Assembly (NCBI RefSeq): GCF_039531695.1
Contig: NZ_BAAAQN010000035.1
Location: 59,972 to 123,971 of the forward strand
DNA: 64,000 nucleotides
Source of the DNA: Catenulispora yoronensis
GTDB taxonomy: Bacteria > Actinomycetota > Actinomycetes > Streptomycetales > Catenulisporaceae
Reading direction: 5' to 3'
Shown here: in pieces, positions 42,646 through 51,626 of the stretch
How positions within the stretch are numbered: position 1 is the stretch's first letter
How the letters are laid out: each line of letters starts with the position of its first letter
Program-made: the position numbers and the translations under genes
Notes under the pieces: generated by a model
What the model saw: only the letters and a program-made list of their open reading frames with translations
What the model was told of the DNA's origin: nothing
The model's database searches: none

Positions 42646-43808
42646 GCCCTGGCCGGGCCGAGCTCGGGCACGGCGATCTTGCGGCCCTCGCGCCAGGACT
42701 GGACGCCGAGCTCGGCCAGCTGCACGCCGCGGGCGCCGGCCCACAGGTCGTGGTGGTACGGGCCGTCGGCGACCAGGTGAGCCAGGAACATCTCCCACTG
42801 GACCTTGAATCCGTTGTCCAGGACGGCGTTGTCCGGGACCTCCTGCCACTGCGCGAGGAAGTCCTCGGTGGCCGGGATGTCGGGGTTCCACACCGGCTTC
42901 GGCGTGGCGGTCCGGTGCTGGGCCTTGCAGGTGCGCAGGCCCGCGACCGCGCTGCCGTGGGTGCCGTCGATCTGGAACTCGACCAGCTCCTCGCGGTTGA
43001 CCCGGGTGGTCCAGGAGGAGTTCAGCGAGGCGACGACGCCGCCTTCGAGCTCGAAGATGGCGTACGCGGCGTCGTCGGCGGTGGCCCGGTACTCGCGGCC
43101 CTGCTCGTCCCAGCGGGTCGGGATGTCGGTGCGGGCCTCGGCGTAGACGCTGCGCACCGGCGCGATCACGTGATCCAGCACGTAGCGCCAGTGCGGGAAC
43201 ATGTCGAGGATGATCCCGCCGCCGTCCTCGGCGCGGTAGTTCCACGACGGCCGCTGCGCCGGCTGCCAGTCGCCTTCGAAGACCCAGTAGCCGAATTCGC
43301 CGCGCACCGACAGGATCCGGCCGAAGAACCCGGAGTCGACCAGGCGCTTCAGCTTCAGCAGGCCCGGCAGGAACAGCTTGTCCTGGACCACGCCGTGCTT
43401 GATCCCGGCGGCGTCGGCCAGGCGGGCCAGCCCGATCGCCTCCTCCAGGGTCTCGGCGGTCGGCTTCTCGGTGTAGATGTGCTTGCCGGCCTCGATGGCC
43501 TTGGTGAGCGCCGGGACGCGGGCCGGGGTGACCTGCGCGTCGAAGTAGACCGCGACCGACGGGTCGGCCAGGGCCTCGTCCAGCGAGGTGGTCCAGCGCT
43601 CCAGGCCGTGCCGCGCGGCCAGCGCCGAGATCTTCTCCGCGTCGCGGCCCACCAGGACCGGCTCGGGCCAGACCGTGCGGCCGTCGGGCAGCGCCAGGCC
43701 GCCCTGCTCGCGGACGGCCAGGATGGACCGCAGCAGGTGCTGCCGGTAGCCCATCCGGCCGGTCACGCCGTTCATGGCTATGCCGACGGTCTCGCGTCCG
43801 TGTGCCAT
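42642..43808 (-). CDS. Gfo/Idh/MocA family oxidoreductase
   Basis: 388 residues. An N-terminal Rossmann domain (ETVGIAMNGVTGRMGYRQHLLRSIL; DEALADPSVAVYFDAQVTPARVP; GKHIYTEKPTAETLEEAIGLARLADAAGIKHGVVQDKLFLPGLLKLKRL with the EKP Lys) and a C-terminal alpha/beta substrate domain (YRAEDGGGIILDMFPHWRYVLDHV with the catalytic His/Asp region). It should oxidise or reduce a sugar or cyclitol with NAD(P). ATG 43808 has GGGAG five bases upstream. It is first in the minus-strand operon, divergent from the second LacI gene, with a perfect LacI operator between them. Confidence 0.93.
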   Translation of the reverse strand: MAHGRETVGIAMNGVTGRMGYRQHLLRSILAVREQGGLALPDGRTVWPEPVLVGRDAEKISALAARHGLERWTTSLDEALADPSVAVYFDAQVTPARVPALTKAIEAGKHIYTEKPTAETLEEAIGLARLADAAGIKHGVVQDKLFLPGLLKLKRLVDSGFFGRILSVRGEFGYWVFEGDWQPAQRPSWNYRAEDGGGIILDMFPHWRYVLDHVIAPVRSVYAEARTDIPTRWDEQGREYRATADDAAYAIFELEGGVVASLNSSWTTRVNREELVEFQIDGTHGSAVAGLRTCKAQHRTATPKPVWNPDIPATEDFLAQWQEVPDNAVLDNGFKVQWEMFLAHLVADGPYHHDLWAGARGVQLAELGVQSWREGRKIAVPELGPARA

Positions 43809-43885
43809 CACTGCTCCCTGATCTGCGCGTCTGCGAACGGCGCGGCTGCGTGAATCTGTGACCACCCTGGGACCGCGCCGCGATT

Positions 43886-43899
43886 GGAAAGCGCTTTCC
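43886..43899. promoter_or_regulatory. Perfect LacI-type operator GGAAAGCGCTTTCC
   Basis: A 14-bp perfect palindrome with the central CG typical of LacI/GalR sites, midway in the 121-bp gap between the Gfo/Idh and LacI starts. Adjacent to and probably bound by the LacI protein at 43930-45087. Confidence 0.75.
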
Positions 43900-43929
43900 C
43901 GCATCCCCTTGAGGCGATAGGTTACGAGC

Positions 43930-45087
43930 GTGCCCACGCACCGGTCAACACCCTCCCCCGCGCCCCGCCGCGGCGGCGCCACCCTGCAGCAGGTGGCCGA
44001 CGCCGCGGGCGTCTCGCTGGCCACCGCCTCGCGGGTGCTTAATGGCAGCACGCGCACCGTGAATCCGGAGCTGAGCGCGCACGTCAAGGAGGTCGCCAGC
44101 CGGCTGCGCTACGTCTCGCACGGCCCGGCGCAGGCGCTGGCCCGGGCCACCACCTCGCTGGTGGGGCTGCTGGTGCACGACGTGAACGACCCGTACTTCT
44201 CGGCGATCGCGGCCGGCGCCATGCGGGTGGCGCGGGAGCGGGACCTGCTGGTGATGGTCGCCAACACCTACCGCGACGCCGACTTGGAGCTGGACTACAT
44301 CGCGCGGCTGGACGCCCAGCGGGCGCGCGCGATCCTGGTGGCGGGTTCGCCGCCGGTGGAGGCCGCCGCGGCCGCCGCGCTGCGCGAGCGGCTGGTGGAC
44401 TACGTGCTCGGGGGCGGGCGCGTGGTCTCGATCGGGGATCAGGGCCCGGAGATCGACGCGCTGCTGCCGGAGAACGTCGAGGGCGGCCGCGCGGCCGCCC
44501 TGCACCTGGCCGGGCTGGGGCACCGGGAGATCGGGGTGGTGACCGGTCCGGCCGGGCTGGTGACCGTCGCCGAGCGGCTGGAGGGGTTCAGCGCGGGCCT
44601 GATGGAGAGCGCCGACGACGCGCACGTCATCGCGCAGCAGGGCGACTTCACACGCGACGGCGGCTACCGGGCCACTCGGCGGCTCCTGGAACAGCATCCG
44701 GAGATCACGGCGGTGTTCGCGCTGAGCGACCTGATGGCCGTCGGCGCGCTGGCCGCGCTGCGGGAGGCGGGACGGCGGGTCCCGGACGAGGTGAGCGTGG
44801 TGGGGTTCGACGATCTGGCGATCTGTGCGGATCTGACGCCGGCCTTGACCACGGTGCGGGTGGACACCGAGGGCATGGGGGAGCAGGCGATGCGGATGGT
44901 GGTGGAGGCGGATTCGCCGGACGATGACGGCGGTTCTGAGAGCGCCGGCGCCGATGGTGCTTCCAGCGCCCCCGACGTCGCCGGAGACGGATCCGCGACC
45001 GACGATGCCGCCGGACAACGCCGCCGGATCATTAAGAGCCCGACTGAATTGATTGTGCGCGGGAGTACCGGTCCGGCAGTGTCCTGA
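43930..45087 (+). CDS. LacI family transcriptional regulator (regulator of the Gfo/Idh-DUF993-isomerase operon)
   Basis: 385 residues. Helix-turn-helix ATLQQVADAAGVSLATASRVLNGSTRTVNPELSAHV, then the sensor domain (VGLLVHDVNDPYFSAIAAGAMRVARE; VSVVGFDDLAICADLTPALTTVRVDTEGMGEQAM). Near the C-terminus, just before the usual KSPTELIVRGSTG end, there is an insert of about 45 Asp/Ser/Ala/Gly residues that normal LacI proteins lack. It should repress the divergent operon and itself via 43886-43899. Start GTG 43930. Confidence 0.93.
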   Translation: MPTHRSTPSPAPRRGGATLQQVADAAGVSLATASRVLNGSTRTVNPELSAHVKEVASRLRYVSHGPAQALARATTSLVGLLVHDVNDPYFSAIAAGAMRVARERDLLVMVANTYRDADLELDYIARLDAQRARAILVAGSPPVEAAAAAALRERLVDYVLGGGRVVSIGDQGPEIDALLPENVEGGRAAALHLAGLGHREIGVVTGPAGLVTVAERLEGFSAGLMESADDAHVIAQQGDFTRDGGYRATRRLLEQHPEITAVFALSDLMAVGALAALREAGRRVPDEVSVVGFDDLAICADLTPALTTVRVDTEGMGEQAMRMVVEADSPDDDGGSESAGADGASSAPDVAGDGSATDDAAGQRRRIIKSPTELIVRGSTGPAVS

Positions 45088-45126
45088 GACGAATCACAGC
45101 ACACGTATTCATGGCGTATAACAGGG

Positions 45127-46056
45127 GTGGGAAGTCAGTTGAACGTGCTCACGGCGGCGGCTGCCTCGGCCGGCGCGCCCGCGATCCTCGTCCCCGTGGT
45201 GCTGACCGCCGCTCTGCTGCACGCGACCTGGAACGCCATCCTGAAGTTCGTCCCGGACAAGCTCACCGGCTCGCTGCTGATGACGGTGTCCGGCGGCGTG
45301 ATCGCCGGGGCGGCGACCTTCTTCACCGCGGTCCCGGACCGCTCGTCCTGGCTCCTGCTCCTGGTGTCGGCGGCGCTCCACGTCGGGTACTTCCTGATGC
45401 TGATCAAGACCTTCGAGATCGGCGACTTCAACCAGGTCTACCCCCTGGCCCGCGGCCTGTCCCCGGTCGTGGTGGCGGGCTTCGCCACCGCGCTCGGCGA
45501 CCCGCTGTCGCGCCATCAGACGGTCGGTATCGCCGTGGTCTGCGGGGGACTGGCCACCTTGGTCTTCTCGGCCGGCCGGCCCAAGCGCACCCAGGGCAAG
45601 GCGATGTTCTGGGCGGTGATGACCGGTCTCTCCATCGCGGTCTACACGGTCACCGACGGCGTCGCCGTCCGGCATTCCGGTACCGCGACGGGATACACGG
45701 CCTGGATGATGCTCGCGGAGAGCATCATGATGACCACCGCGTGCGTGCTGGTCATCGCTCGCCGCGGCCGGGCGACCCGGCCCGAAGGGGGTGCGGTCCG
45801 GGCGGCGCTGACCGGACTGGGCCGCGCCGACCTGGTGCGCGGCGTCGTCGCCGGCGCCTTGTCGTTGCTGGCTTACGGCCTGGTGCTGTGGGCCCAGACC
45901 CGGGGAGCCCTCGCCGCCGTGTCGGCGCTGCGCGAGACCAGCGTGATCTTCGGCGCGGCACTCGGCTCGGTGTTCCTGCGCGAACCGTTCGGGCGGTACC
46001 GGATTCTCGCGGCCGTGACGATCGCCGGCGGGATCCTGATCCTTGAGGCGGCGTAG
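45127..46056 (+). CDS. EamA/DMT family transporter
   Basis: 309 residues with about ten membrane helices in two five-helix EamA repeats (ATWNAILKFVPDKLTGSLLMTVSGGVIAGAATF... and ...LRETSVIFGAALGSVFLREPFGRYRILAAVTIAGGILILEAA). It probably exports or imports a small metabolite; the substrate is unknown. It sits 40 bp after the LacI gene and may belong to the island. The GTG at 45127 is preceded by TATAAC at 45117-45122, which looks like a -10 element, so a start further in (GTG 45145) is possible. Confidence 0.9.
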   Translation: MGSQLNVLTAAAASAGAPAILVPVVLTAALLHATWNAILKFVPDKLTGSLLMTVSGGVIAGAATFFTAVPDRSSWLLLLVSAALHVGYFLMLIKTFEIGDFNQVYPLARGLSPVVVAGFATALGDPLSRHQTVGIAVVCGGLATLVFSAGRPKRTQGKAMFWAVMTGLSIAVYTVTDGVAVRHSGTATGYTAWMMLAESIMMTTACVLVIARRGRATRPEGGAVRAALTGLGRADLVRGVVAGALSLLAYGLVLWAQTRGALAAVSALRETSVIFGAALGSVFLREPFGRYRILAAVTIAGGILILEAA

Positions 46057-46096
46057 GCCGTAGGCGGCGCAGGCCGTAGGCAGCGCGGGCGCCGTC

Positions 46097-46714
46097 TCAG
46101 ATCCGCACCGCGTCCAAGGCCGTCCGCATGTGCACCACCCGCCGCTCCAGCCGCCCGACCGGCCCCTCCCGCCCGCTCTGCTCGATCAGCAGCGCCAGCG
46201 TGCCCTCGATCGCGCCGAGGCGGTTCGACAGCTCGTCGAGCATCCGCGGCGTCACGCCGGCGGCTTCGCGGAGCATCTCGGCCTGTTCCTTCAGCTGGCG
46301 GTTCTTGCGGTGCAGCTCGGCGAAGACGCCGACCTTCGCGCGCAGCACCCAGGGGTCGAAGGGCTTCGTCAGGTAGTCGGCGGCCCCGGCCGCGTAGCCG
46401 CGCAGGGTCTGGTGCGGTCCGTCGCCGGCGGCGGTGAGGAAGATGATCGGGGTGTCGCGCGAGCGTTCGCGCAGGCGGATGTGGGCCGCCACCTCGAAGC
46501 CGTCCATGCCCGGCATGCGGACGTCCAGGAGGATGACGGCGAAGTCCTCGCGCAGGACGGCGCGCAGGGCCTGTTCGCCGGAGGCGGCGGTGACCAGCTC
46601 GTGGCCGAGGGAGGCCAGGATGGACTCCAGTGCCAGCAGGTTCTCCGGGCGGTCGTCGACCAGCAGGATCTTGATGTCGCTGCCGGTGGCCGGGGTGCGG
46701 TGCGCGTCGTTCAC
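46097..46714 (-). CDS. Response regulator, single REC domain with C-terminal coiled coil
   Basis: 205 residues. A complete receiver domain: KILLVDDRPENLLALESIL, acidic pocket, phospho-Asp in ILLDVRMPGMDGFEV, Thr in IIFLTA, Lys in DYLTKPFDPW. A helical tail (VFAELHRKNRQLKEQAEMLREAAG) has no recognisable output domain, so it may act by binding a partner. Its start (46714) overlaps the stop of the poly-HAMP kinase by four bases, so the two are made together and the kinase probably phosphorylates it. Confidence 0.94.
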   Translation of the reverse strand: MNDAHRTPATGSDIKILLVDDRPENLLALESILASLGHELVTAASGEQALRAVLREDFAVILLDVRMPGMDGFEVAAHIRLRERSRDTPIIFLTAAGDGPHQTLRGYAAGAADYLTKPFDPWVLRAKVGVFAELHRKNRQLKEQAEMLREAAGVTPRMLDELSNRLGAIEGTLALLIEQSGREGPVGRLERRVVHMRTALDAVRI

Positions 46715-49700
46715 GCGGCGGATCCTCCGGGGGTGCGCTGGATCGTGTTCTGGGCCGGGCCGCCCTGGACCGGGTTCTGGACGCCGGAGTCGGCGTCGAG
46801 CCAGCCGCGCATGACGGCCAGCAGGTGCGGGGTGTCGACCGGTTTGGTGACGTAGTCCGACGCGCCGGCCTCGATCGACTTCTCGCGGTCGCCGCGCATC
46901 GCCTTGGCGGTCAGGGCGATGATCGGCAGGTTCTTGTAGCGGTCGATCTCGCGGATCGCCGCCATCGTGGCGTAGCCGTCCATCTCCGGCATCATCACGT
47001 CCATCAGGACCAGCGCCACGTCGTCGGCGCGTTCCAGGGCCTCCAGGCCGGCCCGGCCGTTCTCGGCGTTCAGCACCGCGCAGCCGTGCTGCTCCAGGAC
47101 GGAGGTGAGGGCGAAGACGTTGCGGATGTCGTCGTCCACGATCAGGATCTTCTCGCCGTCGAAGGACACGTCCGCGGTGGCGGTGTAGAGGTTCGCCATG
47201 CCCGGCAGGTACTGGTCCGAGGGCGCCTGCTGGTCCGGGATCAGCGGCAGGGTCGGCGCCGGCTCCGGGATCGTGCCGGACGGCCCGCCGGCGCTGTCCG
47301 GTCCCACCGCGCGCGGCAGGAACAGCGTGAAGGTCGAGCCGCGGCCGCGCCGGCTCTCGGCCCGGATCCCGCCGTCGAGCAGCTTGGCGATCTCCCGGCT
47401 GATGGACAGCCCCAGGCCCGTGCCGCCGTAGCGGCGCGAGGTGGTCCCGTCCTCCTGCTGGAAGGCCTCGAACACGGTCTGGATCTTGTCGTCGACGATG
47501 CCGATGCCGGTGTCGGAGACCGCGAAGGACACCGCGCGCTCCAGCACCACCTCGTTGCTGTCCTCCGGACCGCCGAGCACCACGTCGTCGACGGTGTCCA
47601 CGACCAGCTCCACATGCCCGGTCTCGGTGAACTTCACCGAGTTCGACAGCAGGTTGCGCAGCACCTGCTGCAGCCGCTGCTCGTCGGTGAACAGCCGGGC
47701 CGGCACCGACGGCGCCACCCGGACCCGCAGCTCCAGGCCCTTCTGCTCGGTCTGCGGCCGGAAGGTCGCCTCGACGTAGTCCACCAGCTGGCTGACCGCT
47801 ATCCGGGCCGGCTGCACGTCCATCCGCCCGGCCTCGATCTTGCTCAGGTCCAGGATGTCGTTGATCAGCTGGAGCAGGTCGCTGCCCGCGCCGTGGATGG
47901 TCTCGGCGTAGTCCACCTGGCGCTCGGTCAGGTTGCCCTCGGCGTTGTCGGACATCAGCCGGGCCAGGATCAGCAGGCTGTTCAACGGGGTGCGCAGCTC
48001 GTGCGACATGTTCGCCAGGAACTCGGACTTGTAGCGGGAGGACATCGTGAGCTGGTCGGCCCGCTCCTCCAGCTCCTGCCGGGCCTGCTCGATCTCGGAG
48101 TTCTTGACCTCGATGTCCTGGTTCTGCCGGGCCAGCAGCTCGGCCTTCTCCTCCAGCTCGGCGTTGGAGCGGCGCAGCTCCTTCTGCTGCATCTGGAGCT
48201 CGTCGGTGCGCGCCTTCAGCTCGTCGGCCAGCCGCCGGGACTCGCCGAGCAGCTCCTCGGTGCGGGTGTTGGCCGTGATGGTGTTGACGGTGACGCCGAC
48301 CATCTCCATCAGCGACTCCAGCAGCGCCCGGTGCACCTCGTCGAAGGTGTGGAAGCTGGCCAGCTCGATGACCGCCATCACCTCGTTCTCGAACAGCACC
48401 GGCAGCACCGCGATCGACGACGGCGGTGCCGAGCCCAGCCCGGAGGAGATCCGGATGTAGTCCGAGGGCGCGTGCTGGATCATGATCGGCTTGCGCTCCA
48501 CCGCGGCCTGGCCGACCAGGCCCTGGCCCAGCCGGAAGCCCGGGGACAGCCCGGGGGACTCCCGGTCCGCGCCGTAGGCCGCGACCAGGGTCAGCACCTT
48601 GCTGCCGGCCTCCTTGCGGGCCAGGTAGAAGGCCCCGTACTGGGCGTTCACCAGCGGGGTCAGCTCGCTCATGATCATCGCGGCCACCGCGTCCAGGTCC
48701 CGCTGGCCCTGCATCAGGCCGCTCATCCGGGCCAGGTTGGTGTTCAGCCAGTCCTGCTGGTCGTTGCGCCGGGTGGTCTCGCGCAGGTTGCCGATCATCT
48801 GGTTGATGTTGTTCTTCAGGTCCGCGACCTCGCCCTTGGCCTCGACCGTGATCAGCCGGGTCAGGTCGCCGCTGGTGACCGCGGTGGCCACCTCGGCGAT
48901 CGCGCGCACCTGCGTGGTGAGGTTCCCGGCCAGCTCGTTCACCGACTCGGTGAGCCGCTGCCAGGTCCCGGAGACGTCCTCGACCGTGGCCTGGCCGCCC
49001 AGTTTGCCCTCGATCCCGACCTCCCGGGCCACCCGGGTCACCTCGGAGGCGAACGCCGACAGCCGCGCCACCATGGTGTTGATCGTGGTCTTCAGCTCCA
49101 GGATCTCCCCGCGCGCGTCGACGTCGATCCGCTTGTTCAGGTCGCCGTTGGCCACCGCGGTGGTCACCTGCGCGATGTTGCGCACCTGGCCGGTCAGGTT
49201 GTTGGCCATGGCGTTGACGTTGTCGGTCAGGTCCTTCCAGGTGCCGGCCACGCCGCGCACCGTGGCCTGGCCGCCGAGCTTGCCCTCGGTGCCCACCTCG
49301 CGCGCCACCCGGGTCACCTCGTCGGCGAAGGTGCCGAGCCGGTCCACCATCTTGTTCAGCGTGGTCTTGAGTTCCAGGATCTCCCCGCGCGCGTCCACGG
49401 TGATGGTCTGCGTCAGGTCGCCGGAGGCCACCGCGGTCGCCACCTGCGCGATGTTGCGCACCTGCGTGGTCAGATTGTCGGCCATGGAGTTCACCGAGTC
49501 GGTGAGGTCCTTCCAGGTGCCCGCGACGCCCGGCACCCGGGCCTGGCCGCCGAGCCGGCCCTCGGTGCCCACCTCCAGCGACACCCGGGTGACCTCGTCG
49601 GCGAACCCCGAGAGCTGGTCCACCATCGTGTTGATAGTGTCCTTCAGCTCCAGCATCTCCCCGGCCACCTCGACGGTGATCTTCTGGGTCAGGTCGCCCT

Positions 49701-50067
49701 GCGCGACCGCGGTGGTGACGCCCGCTATGTCACGGACCTGGGCGGTCAGATTGCGGGCCGCGGAGTTCACCGAATCGGTGATGTCACGCCAGATCCCCTC
49801 GGCGTGCGGCACCGTGGCCTGCCCGCCGAGCCGGCCCTCGGTACCCAGTTCGCGGGCCACCCGGATCACCTCCGAGGCGAAGCCGGACAGCTGGCCCACC
49901 ATCGCGTCGATGGTCTCGGCCAGTTCGCGCACCGGGCCGCCGACGTCCCCGGGCAACGCGATCTTCCTGGACAGGTCGCCGCGGGCCACCGCCTGCGCCA
50001 CCTCCAGGATCGCCCCCAGCTGGCGGTCCAGCTCCGGGTCCGACCTGACGTCCGGTTGCAGTGTCAT
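46711..50067 (-). CDS. Cytosolic poly-HAMP hybrid histidine kinase/response regulator
   Basis: 1118 residues without membrane helices or signal peptide. Five tandem HAMP-containing units of about 92 residues occupy roughly 20-430, with GDL[ST] motifs near 30, 124, 216, 308 and 400. Next are a GAF domain (about 450-605), a coiled coil (about 610-675), a HisKA domain with phospho-acceptor His689 in SHELRTPLNS, and an HATPase with N-box RNLLSNSVKFT, DTGIGI and GTGLGLSIS. A C-terminal receiver (about 985-1105: KILIVDDDIRNVFALTSVL, LVLMDVMMPEMDGY, DYVTKPVD) follows. The layout resembles group III fungal/actinobacterial hybrid kinases (Nik1-type), where stacked HAMPs relay osmotic or stress signals. 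The stop is ATGA-coupled to the response regulator. Confidence 0.96.
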   Translation of the reverse strand: MTLQPDVRSDPELDRQLGAILEVAQAVARGDLSRKIALPGDVGGPVRELAETIDAMVGQLSGFASEVIRVARELGTEGRLGGQATVPHAEGIWRDITDSVNSAARNLTAQVRDIAGVTTAVAQGDLTQKITVEVAGEMLELKDTINTMVDQLSGFADEVTRVSLEVGTEGRLGGQARVPGVAGTWKDLTDSVNSMADNLTTQVRNIAQVATAVASGDLTQTITVDARGEILELKTTLNKMVDRLGTFADEVTRVAREVGTEGKLGGQATVRGVAGTWKDLTDNVNAMANNLTGQVRNIAQVTTAVANGDLNKRIDVDARGEILELKTTINTMVARLSAFASEVTRVAREVGIEGKLGGQATVEDVSGTWQRLTESVNELAGNLTTQVRAIAEVATAVTSGDLTRLITVEAKGEVADLKNNINQMIGNLRETTRRNDQQDWLNTNLARMSGLMQGQRDLDAVAAMIMSELTPLVNAQYGAFYLARKEAGSKVLTLVAAYGADRESPGLSPGFRLGQGLVGQAAVERKPIMIQHAPSDYIRISSGLGSAPPSSIAVLPVLFENEVMAVIELASFHTFDEVHRALLESLMEMVGVTVNTITANTRTEELLGESRRLADELKARTDELQMQQKELRRSNAELEEKAELLARQNQDIEVKNSEIEQARQELEERADQLTMSSRYKSEFLANMSHELRTPLNSLLILARLMSDNAEGNLTERQVDYAETIHGAGSDLLQLINDILDLSKIEAGRMDVQPARIAVSQLVDYVEATFRPQTEQKGLELRVRVAPSVPARLFTDEQRLQQVLRNLLSNSVKFTETGHVELVVDTVDDVVLGGPEDSNEVVLERAVSFAVSDTGIGIVDDKIQTVFEAFQQEDGTTSRRYGGTGLGLSISREIAKLLDGGIRAESRRGRGSTFTLFLPRAVGPDSAGGPSGTIPEPAPTLPLIPDQQAPSDQYLPGMANLYTATADVSFDGEKILIVDDDIRNVFALTSVLEQHGCAVLNAENGRAGLEALERADDVALVLMDVMMPEMDGYATMAAIREIDRYKNLPIIALTAKAMRGDREKSIEAGASDYVTKPVDTPHLLAVMRGWLDADSGVQNPVQGGPAQNTIQRTPGGSAA

Positions 50068-50282
50068 CGCCGCGCCTCCTTGCGCGTCGGCGGCCAGGGC
50101 ATCTGCTGCGTGACGCGGGTGGCTCTCGGTGCTCGCGGAGCCACCCGACGTGCGGCATCGGCCGCCCGGTGTTCTCTCGGTCTGTGCCAGTGTCGCAGAT
50201 CGGGCCCGATCGGTCGGGCGGAAACGGATGAACCATACGATTAGCCCGCCCGGGAGCCGCGGGGCGGGTTACGCTCGAAGCG
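50068..50282. promoter_or_regulatory. Divergent promoter region between the poly-HAMP kinase and GAF-PP2C genes
   Basis: A 215-bp gap between two start codons, so it must hold both promoters. I see no clean -35/-10 pair or long palindrome. TACGCT about 10 bp before the PP2C start is a weak -10 candidate. Confidence 0.4.
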
Positions 50283-51545
50283 ATGTCCTCCCCCAGCCCC
50301 CGTACTCCTGTTCCCCGGGGCCGCCCCGAAGAAGCGGTCCGGCTCACCTTGCTTTCCCAGGCCGGCGAACTGCTGGCCGGGACTCTGGACCGGCGTCGGC
50401 TCGCGGCGCTGGCCGCCCAGCTCATCGTGCCCGGCTTGGCCGACTGGGTGGCACTGTATCCAGCCGAGGATCACTCAAACGTGTCGGTGTCGGCGCCCGC
50501 GGAGCATGTCTGGCACCGCGAGGAGCGCCGTCTGGACCCGCTGGCCGCGGCGCTGGCCGACTGGCGGCCGCCGGCCGCCGCCGAGCACCCGGGGCCCGGC
50601 GACCGGCCGGTCCCGGTGCGCTCGCCGTACGGCCAGGCGCTGCCGATCCCGCTGACGGCCCGCGGCGTCGCGCTCGGCACCCTGGTGCTTGGCGGCCCGG
50701 CCAAGGGCGGTTTCACCGGCGCCACCGTGACCCTGGCGCTGGACCTGGCCGCGCGGATCGCGGCGGCGCTGGACAACGCCCGGCTCTACGCCGAGCAGCT
50801 GGAGATCGTCCGGGGCCTGCAACGCTCGCTGCTGCCGCCGTCGCTGCCGCGGATCGACGGGCTCGACACCGGCGTGGTCTACGAGGCCGCCTCCAACAGC
50901 GACGGCGTGCACGTCGGCGGCGACTTCTACGACGTCTTCCCGATCACCCCGAAGGTGTGGGGCTTCGCGGTCGGCGACGTGTGCGGCACCGGCCCGGAGG
51001 CGGCGGCGCTGACCGGGCTGGCCCGGCACTCGCTGCGGCTGCTGGCCCGCGAGGGCCGCTCGCCGGTGTCGGTGGTGGAGCGGCTGAACCAGGCGGTGCT
51101 GGAGGAGGGCGAACTCGCCGGCGACGCCGGGCGTTTCATCACCCTGCTGTACGGCGAGGTGGAGCCGCGCCCGGACGGCTCGGCACAGCTGGTGCTGGTC
51201 TGCGCCGGGCACCCGCTGCCGCTGATCCTGCGGCAGGACGGCACGGTGCGCGCGGCCGCGAACCCGCAGGCGCTGCTCGGGGTGCTGCCCGAGCCCGCGC
51301 TGTACGCCGAGGACGTGGAACTGGCCGCCGGCGAGGTGCTGCTGGTCTACACCGACGGCGCCAGCGAGCGGCGCAACGGCCGCCGGATGCTGGGCGACGA
51401 GGGCGTGGCCGCGGCGCTGGCCGGGTGCTCCGGGATGACGGCGGCGGGCGTGGTGGCGCGGGTGCGGCAGGCGGTGGTCGACTTCGGGTCCTCCGGGACG
51501 CGGGACGACTTGGCGCTGCTGGCGTTGCGGGCCTCGCGGGGGTGA
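50283..51545 (+). CDS. GAF domain PP2C (SpoIIE) phosphatase
   Basis: 420 residues. A GAF-like sensor (about 20-170, ending LDLAARIAAALDNARLYAEQLEIVRGLQRSLLPPSLP) and a SpoIIE-type PP2C phosphatase (about 180-418) with GGDFYDVF, VGDVCGTGPEAA, VYTDGASERRN and the metal Asp in GTRDDLALLAL. It should dephosphorylate a Ser/Thr protein such as an anti-anti-sigma factor. Divergent from the poly-HAMP kinase gene, so both may belong to one stress circuit. Start ATG 50283. Confidence 0.94.
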   Translation: MSSPSPRTPVPRGRPEEAVRLTLLSQAGELLAGTLDRRRLAALAAQLIVPGLADWVALYPAEDHSNVSVSAPAEHVWHREERRLDPLAAALADWRPPAAAEHPGPGDRPVPVRSPYGQALPIPLTARGVALGTLVLGGPAKGGFTGATVTLALDLAARIAAALDNARLYAEQLEIVRGLQRSLLPPSLPRIDGLDTGVVYEAASNSDGVHVGGDFYDVFPITPKVWGFAVGDVCGTGPEAAALTGLARHSLRLLAREGRSPVSVVERLNQAVLEEGELAGDAGRFITLLYGEVEPRPDGSAQLVLVCAGHPLPLILRQDGTVRAAANPQALLGVLPEPALYAEDVELAAGEVLLVYTDGASERRNGRRMLGDEGVAAALAGCSGMTAAGVVARVRQAVVDFGSSGTRDDLALLALRASRG

Positions 51546-51594
51546 GGCGGGGGTGGTGCCGCCCCTCCCGGTGCGTACGGAGGGGGCGGCTGCC

Positions 51595-51625
51595 GTGGCT
51601 GGTGGCTGGTGGCTGGTTGCTGGCG
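51595..51625. repeat. TGGCTGG 7-bp tandem repeat
   Basis: A run of GGCTGGT units (about four copies) lies after the PP2C stop and before the convergent cyclopropane synthase end. It may contribute to mutual termination; there is no hairpin. Confidence 0.5.
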
Positions 51626-51626
51626 G

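Noticed and set aside
45117..45122. TATAAC taken as the only promoter of the EamA gene
   Set aside because: It is only five bases before the GTG start and has no good -35 element; kept as a note, not as a separate feature.
46825..50244. Very long plus-strand frame opposite the poly-HAMP kinase
   Set aside because: Antisense shadow; His/Gly/Leu/Asp-rich with repeating composition that mirrors the HAMP repeats; no motif.
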